Shown here: positions 36,801 through 49,147 of the stretch, in pieces
Position numbering within the stretch: position 1 is the first letter of the stretch
Layout: each line of letters opens with the position of its first letter
Assembly: GCF_017562075.2 (NCBI RefSeq)
Contig: NC_054085.1
Coordinates: 22,850,972 to 22,914,971, forward strand
Direction: 5' to 3'
From: Anopheles merus
Taxonomy: Eukaryota; Arthropoda; Insecta; Diptera; Culicidae
DNA: 64,000 nt
Notes under the pieces: generated by a model
What the model was told of the DNA's origin: nothing
The model's input: the letters and a program-made list of their open reading frames with translations, nothing else
Databases searched by the model: none
Program-made: the position numbers and the translations under genes

Positions 36801-39800
36801 CGTACAGCCGGAGTGAGTGGGAGGCGTCTGCGTGCGTCCCCCATCCACCCGCCCGCAAGCCAGCATCATCGCGTACCAACGGGACAGCCGGCAGCAACGG
36901 GCAGCGGCCGCCACCAGCGAGGAGATGTTACTATTTCAGATACTAAAGTATTGATTTTCATCTTACCCAACACACAACCACCACCCCCTTTTTACTCCAC
37001 CACACACACACACGCTCCCATACAAAACAATTACGCATACAAACAAACGCGCACGCACACGTACGCGTCACACGTAATAGTGTCTGCGCACAGCGCCTGT
37101 AGCATAGCAAACGCGGGGTGGTTGGAAAATCTCCCATTTTTGCGAAAATGGTAGTAGGGCGCTAGAATATCCTTTTTTTGGCCATTACAACACACCCTTC
37201 TCATCATTTGCTACTGCTGCTAGCAAATGGGAAATTCTATTTGTATGTGTGTGTGTGTGGGTTTGTTTGCGTAATGTATTACATGTCCCGTGATTCCTCT
37301 TTATCAGAAGGCTAAAAGGATACACCGACAGGGACTTGTAACTGTGCGTGTGTGTTTGCGTCTGGTGGGTGGCCGATAGGGCTTTTTTGTCGCTTAATTT
37401 TCCACACTTAGCTTTAATGTGTGCGTTTTGGCATTTTAGAGCAGTTTTTGTTTTGTTTTTCACATTTTTTTTCTGTTTTGTTTTTATCTGTTTGTGTGTG
37501 TGCCGGCTTTTTGGTTGTGCTATTGTGTGTGCTTGCGTGTGCTATTTATTTAAAATTGCTTTTTTATGTTTGAAAAAAGAACTCTTATTTTTTTAAGTTA
37601 TGTGCTTTTTTGTTAGTTTATTGATTTGTGTGTTTTTTGTGTTTTTTGTGTGTTTGTTTTGTTAGCATTATTGATAGCAACAGCAGAACTGTACTATTCG
37701 CTACCGTGTATGTGTGTTTTACGTTCTAGCACTGTTTAAACAAAAAAAAGAATATTCCACAAGTGTTTTTGTTGGTTTTTGTGTTGTCCTATTTGTGTGT
37801 TTTGTTTGCTTGAGTGAGTCGCCAAAATGATCATTTGCATCTCCGGTTTCATTATCGGTGGAAGGTAGTTATTTTTTATGTTTTCTTTTATTTTTATTAT
37901 GTTTTACACATCAAGTTTATCTCTTTACGTTCACAGTTTAAAATGTTTTATGGTTTACTTTTACGTTAAAATGCTAGTTTTATGTTCCCTCATTGTACTG
38001 CTGCTGCTCATCTACTTGCATTAAAATTGTACCCCCTTCCCTCGTTCCCTTTTGTACCTTTTTTTCTATGAAATTTTCACCTTTTCGCTAGGGGTACCGC
38101 CGAAACTCCTTGTCCCTTTTTTCTAACAATCCCTAAACCCCAGCAAAGATACCTTTTGCTCATCCCAATCAACCCCCGGGAATAGGCGAACCACCACGCC
38201 CGATGGTTTGAGGGTGCTCCAGTACCCTCTAAGGTCCTCTCCGGTGTTGTGGTGTGTGAAGCGATCCCATCGGATCGTGAAAATAGGCGACTAGAATGCG
38301 GATAATAAACTTCGGGGTGTAATTTTTTAATGAATAAGGGACACACACCGGTGTGCTCGGTGTGTATAGCTGTGTGTGTATGTGTAACCTTTAATACACA
38401 CAAACCCACACACATAAATGTACACACTCGATGGCTTTACATAGTGATGAGCCTAGCCGATAGCATTTTCCGGCGCTTTTTTATAACGATGGACGGGGAA
38501 AAAATGGAAGAGCTGTAAAAAAACTCGTACTGACATTATTTCGCTCCGGGGCAAATAAATATAGTTTTCAGCTTTAGCCCTATAAAGGCGCCAGAGAGAG
38601 AGAGCAAGAGAGAAAGAGTGGTAATTTGTGTGCGAATGCCCGCTTCTTTGGTGCTTCCGGGGCCGAGAAGCCTTTCGGTTGGGCTATTCGATACGATTCG
38701 CTTGCGGAGCATGGAAATATGGCCCAGAAAGGGAGGCATGAAACTCAATTTTCATAATTTTCCCCTCCAGGTATTTGTTTTTTCGTCACCTGGAGCGAAA
38801 TACTTAGCGTGCGCGTGTGTTGTATGTCCGACTGTTGTGTAGGCAAATTCCGTGTGTCACGGTGGCACCCCTAGCATTTGTACCATTTGCAGGGACGACA
38901 CGACCGTGGTGCTGCTGGTGATGATGTTGATGATGATGGTGCTTCTTCCAGTTGCAATGGGAGAGAGAACCCATCATTTTACCACGGGTAGCACGGACAC
39001 CGGAAACGGATTTCTTAAGGCCCTTTCCAAGTCCTCGAGGCGGTTAGTTGGTTCGCCATCATGATACGCCAACATAATTCTACACGCTGGGTGTGTGTGT
39101 GTCCTCGGTTGAGCAGCATTTATTTCCGTTCTATTTCCCGGCACGATTCTCGAATATTGTGGAGCGTTTTCGGGCATGGGTATGAAGACATTCCAACATG
39201 ATTGTGTTATGCAATCGCGTGTCTTGCGGTGGAGGGTTTGGGAAACGGTAATATTTTTCAAGGAATGTTGTCGATAAAATAGCACCAGCAAGGCGTGCAA
39301 TCCTTCCAATGACATTGCTGGTTTCGGGCTTATAAAAGGCTAAAAATTCTCTTACAAAAACTTGCTAGAATGTCAACCAAAACCAATATCCCGCAAAACA
39401 AATACAAAGTCCACCAACATGAAAAACTTCCCCCAATATGTGGCTGTTGCCGCCGTATCATGTTGTGACGCACTTATCGGTCCTCTTACGGCGTCATCTT
39501 TTTGTCCCCACAAAACTCGAAAAAAAAAACAGCGTACACCCGCGCGTCTGGCGTGCGCGTCAAACATGGAAGGGCTCATAAAATACGCCCCCTTGCCGGG
39601 GGATTGGGAGCAGGCTGTGTAACACAATACTGCAGCAGGAAATTCCCAGGAAAACTGCGAAATCACTCATGCCGACGCCAAATGGGGCGTCGCTAAAACC
39701 ACGTTAGAAAAATATGAGCAGCAGCCTTGTCCAGACGGTTGGAAATGCGATAAATAAAAACCACCCCCCTAATCGAAATGACCATTGGCCAAGTCGTAAA

Positions 39801-42800
39801 AGGTTGCCCTCTGCAACACACTTCCGTTGGAAATGTGTCCCAACTACAGTAGTCTGTGATTTTGCTTCCCTCTCTGAAAAGAGCTTATTTTACAGAGCTT
39901 GTTTTAGGTGGAGGACGAGCAGGACAGATTCTAATTCTAATTTCCGTGTGGTTTTATTTTAGTGCAAAATTATGAAACCACGAATTACTACAGCCAGTTG
40001 GAGGTTAGTGTCAGTGCCATTTTTGGACGCTCTCTCACAGTCCCCTGCTCAGTAATTGGATGCGGTTCATAGCGTTCCCGTGTGCTGTGTGTGGTGTGTA
40101 GCACGATTAAAACCATTCAAACGAATAAATCAACTCTTCTTTCAGCGTGTGTAACTTCCCCAGGTGCGCTGAACGTTTCTGCGGTTGTTGCAAGTCCGTC
40201 AACCTTTTCGGTTTGCTCTCGTTGGACTCCAAGAACACACCGTCTGGTGGTAGTAGACATTTCACACAAATTAATGCTCAAATAAAGAGCGCCACAGTAC
40301 GTGAATGACTTGGCCTCCCTTCCTGCACGGTAGGGTATAACATACGAAGAAGTCTGCTCCGGATTGCCGTGTGTGCCGTGTGGCTTCATAAAGCGAAAGG
40401 AGGGAGCATTATTTATTAATTCAAGCTTGGTTGATCAACTGGAAATGTTTCGTTCAGGCATTCCACCAAACCCTGCCGCGAGGTTATAGCTGCTGTAAGA
40501 AGTGAAAGTAGTAGTCATGTTGGATATTTTCTTTTGAACCCATACCCGTCATCCAGCAGAACATGTGGTAAATGTTTCCATCATTACCTAACACCGCAGC
40601 AGTTAGGCTTTTAGAGATGCCTTTATGGAGCTATTTTGAAGATCTCGGTGCAGTTTCACTGCTGTCTAATTGCATCCACGCTGCCACCGAGGAATTTCAC
40701 AGCACCCTCACCCAGAACATGTGTTTCAGCTCGAGTATGCCGCTGCCCTTATCGGGTCCAATATAATATAATCCCCCACCGGTGAAGAACCGGTGGCGAT
40801 GTTATTATTGTTGTTGCGCCCTACCCATCCCAGGCACCAATTTCCTCCAGACACCCATCGAACCGGATTTTCTGGTGCGCTCTGTTGTACATTTTCATCT
40901 CACCAGCGCTCCACGCCCCAGATCACCCACCTCGTGCGCGCGAGGGTGGCATAAACATTTGGCGCTGCTGGCGGGAGAAAAGCAAAAAAACGGAAAACAA
41001 AAAAAACACTCTTCATTTCCACTTAATTTTGACGCGACGCCTTGGAACCATTTTCCTGAAGACACACTGCCGTCTACGGAGCGTCGTCTGGAGCACAATG
41101 GTGTGGCTGGATTATGATCGAGAGGATCAAATTGCTGGTGCGAGAGTGCCAGAAACCCCAGCGAGAGAGAAGATGCAGCAGCTGCTGCTGTTGTTGTCTG
41201 CTACTGCTCTGGTTCGTTTGTTGCAATCTTCTGGCGCGTTCATTTCAGACCGCTTCCTCCTTCCCAGACATATGGTCAATGGAGGATGCGCAGGCAGTGA
41301 GCCAACCCAAACAATATGACCGTGGCGGCCTAGCGAACATCCAGCAAACGCAGCAGGTAGTCCATCAAGCGTAGCAGCTGAGATTCATCTTTCAGCCGTG
41401 CTCCGTTTTGGTCGTATCCTTTTCTTTTGGGCTGGGGATTTGCGGTAGATACGCGCAGGCTTTCTTGGAAGGACTGCTAATGAACGGCACTATCTCCGAA
41501 ATGGGTAGCTTTGGCCGTTCCACACGCGTATGGCGCGTGGCGTCATCATGGTCGGGCACCTCGAGAGATGCTGGTAAGGCTTATCCCTCAAACACCCCTT
41601 CTTCAGAGAAAAATGGACGTCCGGTCCAGAATCCGAGCGAAAGATTTCTTCCACCTTCTGCACATCCGTTCACTCCATGTCCACTTATCGATCGCCGCTC
41701 GTGGCAAATGTTCTCCCTGGTACGCCATCACTACACCGTATCATCCGGAAGTGTGAGATGAAATTTCATTTCCAGAACAACTTTCTTCCTTCCAACCGGC
41801 GCACACACACACAAACACAGACAAAAGAACAAGCGCCATTCAATGGCCGTAAAAGTGCGGTACTCTGCGCGTTAACTCCCCAGAGTTACAGAAAGTTTGG
41901 TTCCCGATGTCGGAACGCTCGAATTCCGCACATCCAATGGAAAACTTCTGCAAAGTGTGGAGGAAATGGAGAAGATTTATCCACCCGCGTTTCTCAGGGC
42001 AAACGGCAGCAATTCACAGTTTTTTGCCGACCAAACGCAAGTGGAAGCGATATCGATAGGACGGCTTTTGGGTTGCTTATCTTTCAGCAAGCGTACACTT
42101 CTCCTGGGGATAGTTTAGGACGGACCGTAAGGCATCCGCGCAGTGCCAAAACTTTTCACCCCGTGTCGAAAGCTATGATCAGGGGGAAAGCAGGTTCTAC
42201 CAAAACAAAACTTTGTCCTGACGGTGGTTTCAAGGTGTGAAGATGCTATCTTTCACACATGATTGCAATAAAAATTGAAACGAGAACTTTTATCGTCCCG
42301 GGAGCGAACGGTTTCGGCGTTAAAAGTTCAACCTAGGTAGCAGAAGAGGTTCGAAAGTTTTGCCGTGATTCCGCGCGATACTCAATGTCACTGGAAAATG
42401 CAATTTTGTTCAAAGTTTCTAAACAGTCAGAAAGCAACTCGTTGATACTGATTTCTACCGTTTTTTTTTTCTTAATCATTCGCTTTTCAGACGCTATTTC
42501 CCAACGCGTTCCATGATAATCTAGTATTGCCCCATATGTTTACTTCTGGAAGACCCAGAAGAGATGAAACGTTTCTTTATTTCTTCAAATTCCATTTTTC
42601 GTATTACTTGTTACCGTTTAATTTATCACCAGTTCGCAATATCCCATTTTTATGTCTCTATCTTGAGCCTCCATTGTGTCGTTTACATCATTCCTGAATA
42701 TTCAATACAGTCTCATAACGCACTTCCCATTCCAAAACATCACTCCTGCACTTCCAGAATAGGGACCAAAACCTTATGATCTTCTTGATTCCATCCAACG

Positions 42801-45800
42801 TTAGAGCTAGACGAATCAAATTCGTTACAACAGTAACACATCCGCAAGATTTTCAGCGGCATCGTAGGACAATCGTAGTGTAATTCTTCCTGCCCCACCG
42901 AATGTCCAGATGTCCTTTTTCCCTTCCCGAAAGCCGTGCGATGATACAGTGTGGACGGTTTGGCCGTCCGCGAGCCTTTCTTTTCCCCTCCAGTCGGGAA
43001 TACTTTCGGGACGAATTTAATTACCGTTTCTGCCTTTGCTCAGTGCGAAACTCTTGCCTCTCTGCTGCGCTGCGTCTTGCGCATTTGCACGCAGAAGTTT
43101 GCAGAATTTAGGTCTCGGGCGTGCAATACCTGTTTTGCCTGTGTGCCTGTTTCATTTCCTTCGTTTTATCCTGCTACAACGCATCCGTGGTACACAGAAG
43201 AACCATGGGAAAAATTGCCCCTGAGCTTTCCACCGTATTATACCGCTTGCCTCTCTGTTCCTGTCCCTTTTCCCTAAGCCCGTATGTTATAGTTATGTGT
43301 GCGAAACCGAACCATCTGCTCCTTTTGCGGGCTTTTGTGTGTATGTGTCCACCTTTTGTTGCTTTTGTTTCCACGCCAGACACATAACGCATTTTTACCT
43401 TCTTTTTTTTCGTCCCTTTATATGTGGTTTCACCATTTTTAATCACCTTTCTCTCTTTTCTCTCTCTCTCTCTTTTGTTTTCGTTTTTCTTTTTTGTCTC
43501 CATTTTTCTCTCTCTTTTTCATATGTGATCCTATTTCTCTATCTGCTCGCCTTCCTACTAATATCCGCATGCCCGTCCATCCGTGTGTGTGTGAGTAGTT
43601 TCCCACAAAAAATCGATCGCCCAGCGCAGATCTACTCCACACATCACCATCATCCGAGCAGCGGTGGCAGTGTTGCCAGCAACAATGGGCTGCTGGCCAG
43701 CGGTGGTAGTAGCAGCCTCGGCAGCAGCAGCCTGTGCGGCATTGGACCGGGCGGCGGATCGTACGTGTACGTACATCAGCAGCAGCAGCAGCCACAGCAG
43801 CAGCAGCAGCAGCAGAACCACCAGCAATCAACACAGCACTATGTGTCACCGCAGCAGCTTACCTACCATCTGCATTCGGCGACGGGTGCGGCCACCGGCA
43901 ATGGGTATCACCATCACGGGTCGCACCAGAACATCGCAACGCCCACCCTGCACAAGAAGGGCTCCATCCGCAGCAATGGCGATGTGCTGAAGCGAACACG
44001 TGTGCAAAATGCGTAAGTACACTTGATCATCTGATATTACAGTTTCTAAACGCGGGGAATGGGGAAAAGCAGTCCGAATAAGGTAGTGTGCCTGACCGCA
44101 ACGACAACTTATTTACAATTACGTCCGCACACAAACACTCCATTTTATGGCGACCCGCTCTAGTCCACCACGGTCCTGCTGTTGTTTAGCACGAAGAGCA
44201 CACATTCTCAGCTTGGAAGTGCGTGCCTGGAAGTACATTGAAGGAATTAAGATCTCCGGTGGTCGAAGAGGAGGAGTAGTTTGATTAGTTTCGTAAAATG
44301 GCTTTATTAAATTACACCTCGCTAAGTGCCAACGTACAATGACTGCATCGAAGCGCACTGCTAGCCCTCGGTAGCTCTCGAAATAGGTAGGACACTAAGC
44401 TCCGAATCGTGGATTAGGTCATAATGAGGTTCTAATCCAATAGAACTTCCCTGCTACTGCTGCAACTGCGGGCCATCGTACGTTACGGAACGTAGTTTGT
44501 GGTGACGCAATTTCCAAACGTTCCAGACCTTGCAACAGAAAAAAAACTATTCAAAACTTTTTTGATTTAACGCTTGATAAAGTAAAACATACATTGGTGT
44601 GACAACCCACCCACCTCGCCGCACTTTCCAATGTGGTCCAGAGTTACCGGCAATTGATGGTTATCGTGCGACGACGCGTACCACCCCGCCAGCCGTTAGT
44701 TGTGCAACGACATGATTTCGCTCTCCCAAGAAAGGACAAAAGCAAGGAAATGGGCAAGCAGCGTGTGTTTTGTGTCCCATGCTTGGTATAATGGTTTTCG
44801 GTACCAATTTCCCTTTTCCGACGTGTGTTCCCGATGTATGTTTTTCGCCTTGCCGTACATCACACAACAATAGATATTAATTGCCCAGACCTGGTGGCAA
44901 CGCAATAAAAGCCACCAGTTGGGGTTGGGGTAGGTTCCAGGTAGGCTACTATGGTCTGTGGGCCGGCCATGTTTGCTAGACTTACGTCCGTACGCTTGAC
45001 GGAAAGTAATTTATCACAACATAATGCTCAAGGCTGTGTGACAAACGGGATGGGATAGTCTGTCGCCAAACGCTTGGCAAAGGGCAATTGTTCTTACAAT
45101 AAAAGGTGTTTTGTTGTTGTTTTTTTGTTTGCCAGCGGACCGCACCGATGTAAGTGGAGAAACAAAGGAGAATTACTTGTCATGGTCAATTTCGCCCCAA
45201 AATATATGGCGCTTGGCAGCTAGATGTAGACTGCTATATCTCTAATCCAATCTTGGGGATCATGTAATTCAGGGGTCTCCCAAACTTTTCAATTCGCGGG
45301 CCACATTGCTCTGCAAATAGTTTTGTTGAGGGTCATTCTGGCGTTATCTTTGGCTAGTGGACGAACGGTTCAATCTCGTTTTGATAAGTCTCGAGGACCT
45401 CATGCGGCAAGAGTTGAAGTACTTTGGCGATCCCTGATCTAATCCATTGTGGGGGTGTTAGCACTTGCAGCGGACACCGTAAACGAAATCGCTAACAAAA
45501 ACCTGAAATTAAAATTCTGGTTAATTCCAGCAAAATCTGACCCTTTCACAAACACACACTTACGTTGCACGCACTTCAAACTCGCCCCGTTCTGGACCAG
45601 CTCTCTAGCGTCACCGACATGTGTACGTGTGTCTGCAAGTAAACACAAGTGTGGCAAAACTTGATAATCAAAATGTATGTTTTTTTGTTGGTTGTTTGTT
45701 GTTTTGCGTGTGTGTATGTTTCGTGTCGCCCAAACAGCACAGGCCCGACGAGCGTCACCGGCTCTCTATCTTTGTTCCGAAAGCTCTGGCTGCAACTCTT

Positions 45801-48800
45801 TCGAGTGCGATCGTCGCTTCGTTGTGTGTTGTGCCATTTTGGCACACGTCTTCTACTCCCAGCTTCGGCTTCAATTTTGCGTGTGGAATATTTGGACGCA
45901 CACACACACATACCGCGTGGCGGGTGAGGCATGGAGAAGATGCGTCGCTCATCAAGCGACGCGCGTGATAACAGACTAGGCACTGATTGTTGCTGTGTGT
46001 GCGGTGGTGTTTCTTGCGGGCCACAGCAGCCTGTTACCCTCGTTGATGTGTTTATGTGTTGGTGTGATATGTGTGCGAGTCCCTTGGATTCCCTGCTGGA
46101 TGACAGATACTGTTTGGTACTGTTGTTTTCAGACAGCAAACGAACAAACAAAAAAACAAGCTACTCTAGCGACGCGCTTGTTGTGGATCCTCTTGTCTGT
46201 CTGTCTGGTGCCTGGTGCGATGTGTATGCGAAAGGTGCTAACCTGTTAGTCGCTTCTCGAGCCACCGCGTTTGTGTGCGTGCTTACCTTTCCAGGCGGAG
46301 GCTGTGGAAACAGATTTCGGCAACAGAATCATTCCGCGCGTAGTGTCCTACCAACACGCACACACCACCCAAGCTTCTGTTGGGCTTCTGTTGGTAGTTC
46401 CCTTTTGCACAACAGCACCACCAGCCGGATGAAAAGCAAAAACTGTGTTCTGTGCGAATCTTCATTACTAACAGCGTTCGATCAGGTGAGTGAACGTGTT
46501 TCTCAAGTGATAACCGGCCGCGGGCAGTGTACGTGGCCACCCGGGATAGTCTAGCGAGTGAGGGCGGGCAACGTGAGCACCGTCTTAACCGTGCAAACAA
46601 CCGGAGCTTCAAAGCCAAGAGTCACATGTAACGAATGCTAACATTCGGGGGGACGACCTGGGCGAGCTTCGTTTGCTCCAATTAAGTCGTCGAGTGGTCC
46701 GGCTCCGGCGCATATTAGCGTATTGCAACACTCCTACACACTACAGCGCGGACTTCCGATTAAAGGTAATTAAATGTGCACCGGTCCCGTGTGTGGTACA
46801 AAACCCTGCAAACTTTACAAGTGGTTGCTCTGTCCGTAGAGATTTGGCCCAACTACCTCGCCACTTGTGCGCGTGTGTGTGTGTACGTGTGGGTGGCACA
46901 ATTAACGTGACAAGCGTGTCATCGACCAAGGTCTTTGGTTGTATGTTTTGGTGCCCGGTACTGGTCGCGCTACGCTAACGCACGATAACGTACGGCAGGA
47001 GGCCGTCTGGGATACAGAGGAGATCGACCAGCGTACAGAATAAGCAATGACCGATGGGCTATATATGTCTCTCGAGGATGTGCCAATTTTTGACGAAGAT
47101 AAATGGACAAATAGCCGGCACCAGGAGCGCATATCCTCGGAAATCGTCCGTGCGAAACTGCGGCTCTTCACGAATGTTTCCAAAGTTGACAAACAGAAGA
47201 ACGCCTGAACGGAATGAAAATTGCAAATGCTCTCCCCAATCCTCATGGCCCCCTTTTTTGGCGCTAGAGCAAGAAGAAACCGGGTCCAGCCTGTGCACAG
47301 ACCCAGCTGCTGTCACAAACACTTTCGAGGGGTTGAAAATTAAATGCCGTGCTTTACAGTCCTCTCACGGCCGGCGGACGCTATTGGCAGTGGAAAAATT
47401 CACACACACACACACACACCCTCAGTGAGGAAAAGCCGCCACAGCCGACCGTCACGCACACACGAAGGTCGAAATTCATGTCGCGTGACGCGTGACGCTA
47501 AGCAGTCACGGTCTGCGATGCCCCAAAACATGCGTTTTTCACCTTTTTTCACCAATGTGTGTATGTGTTTCTTGTTTGGTCGGAGAGCCGTGAAACGTGC
47601 ACGACCGCGTCGGATGAACTTCACATTTTGGAGGTCATAAAATGCGACAAATTTAGCCGGCGTGCGGCGTCTTTTTCTCCGCAGATGAAGGATCCCTCTG
47701 GCGAGAGGGGGGGGGGGGGGGAGCACAGGATGGAGCTCTCCCGAGACGTGCCGTTTGGAACTTTGTTGGAACACTTTATTGGAAGAAATTAACATCCATT
47801 AAGGGTGAGAGTGGTGTCTGTTCCACCGCTTGATTTCCCCCCATGGGGCATACAGCACCTTAAAAAACGGGAAGTGAATGTCACCACACCCACACCCACC
47901 CACCCACCCACCTATGGGGGGGGGGGGGCGCTTTACAGTGTGTGCACATTTTATTAACTTCCGTTAGACACTTATACCCTGTTCGCCGTCTGGAGGGAAG
48001 CTATTATATGAGGTAAATCCCTCCCACCCCGGCCTTACTTCACATAAGCCGAACATGATTGCTTACTTTCTTTCACTTTATTTGAATCGTTTAACACACC
48101 CGCACCATGGAAAATGTAAATAGCGCACCGGGACGGTAGGGGAAGAAGCATGCCCCACGAATGAAATGCTTCGGCTGTTAATTAATACCGGCAGGCAGCA
48201 ATGCTAGTAGTGAAAGCAATCGATTGTTCAGCAGACACCTATTCAATTAACTTCCAGCAGGGCAAGGGTGCATCTTTATGGAAGCGCATAAATTCCTTAC
48301 CCAAATGGGTGGCGGGGTGATGCATTCAATCGATTGCTTTCAATCAGGTCGAACGTCGCTCGTGTGTACGTTTCCACCGGTGGATTGATTGCACCTGCAC
48401 TGTCCAACGGCGTGTCTAATTCAAACAAACATTCCCACAGCAGCAGCAGCAGCAGCAACGCATCGGGCGCACGAATGCATATGCCAACAAAGAAAATTCT
48501 AACCAAGAAATGGGGGGTATCCCCAGGAGGATGCTTTGCTGAGTGGAAAGATATTTATAAACGTACCCACCAACGTGCTTGGTGTGAATAGAGATCCTTC
48601 CCGTTTTAAACCCCCCATCAACTCAGCACGATGAAGGAAATTACCCACATGCAATGCACCACCGTGACTCGTCCTTCCCTGTGCTGTGCAATGCAGTTCA
48701 AATACAGGCCAGCCCTCTCCACGTACCCCGGTTCTGCCCGGTTCTTCCTTTTCTCGATCGTTTCTCCGGTGAAGCGTACTAATTTTTATGAAGTGATCTC

Positions 48801-49098
48801 TTGGCCTCCTTCCCCCGTGCTCACGCTTGGGTGCGCGCCTAGAATGGGAGACACGAGGCGAACGAGCAGAACAGGCAGCCACGCACTAATAAACCGTTTA
48901 AGATTGTGCCGGCAAGAAGGGAGGGGATGCACTATCGCTGTTTGGGCGTTGTTTACAGCTGGGATCGTTCTCGATCCTTCGGGGAGTGAATCCTTTACGT
49001 TTAGGGTAGGGTGTGGGTGAAGAGGGTAGTACAAAGGCAATGAAGAACACACACACACACACTTACTCTTTCTCTCTCCAAAATTATGGTTATTAAAT

Positions 49099-49147
<49 letters not shown>

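Larger units (their letters stand above)
3868..43598 (+). other. siz intron 1 (39.7 kb)
   Basis: Bounded by the exon 1 donor (GTGAGA) and the exon 2 acceptor (GTAG). It contains the SINE, the GATTCC minisatellite and the motifs listed separately. Outside these I find only short chance open frames, many A- or T-rich runs and dinucleotide repeats. 3868-10180, 10392-15600, 19557-29518 and 37000-43550 hold nothing I can name. 34980-35160 is strongly A-rich. 37430-37830 is T/TG-rich low complexity. 43380-43560 is a pyrimidine-rich run before exon 2. Confidence 0.8.

Noticed and set aside
36925..36947. Seven-codon ATG frame ending at AAA|GTATTG in phase 2
   Set aside because: Weak donor and weak start context; mentioned only as part of the UTR-like region.
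40146..40296. 151-nt open interval with CTTCTTTCAG acceptor and GTACGT donor
   Set aside because: Exits in phase 0, not compatible with exon 2 or 3.
41677..42240. 187-codon plus-strand frame in intron 1
   Set aside because: Composition is not protein-like, there are no matching splice sites, and it does not fit siz phase.
43624..43629. CGCAG acceptor before ATCTACTCC as the start of exon 2
   Set aside because: Would put exon 2 out of phase with exon 1; the TAG acceptor at 43598 keeps the frame and has the better branch point.
45136..45149. 14-nt interval with an excellent acceptor (TTTGTTTGCCAG) and donor (GTAAGT)
   Set aside because: Would shift the siz frame by two bases; kept only as a possible decoy site.
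45931..46554. 207-codon plus-strand frame in intron 2
   Set aside because: Cys/Ser-rich random-looking product; the strong donor inside it leaves phase 0, which does not match exon 3.
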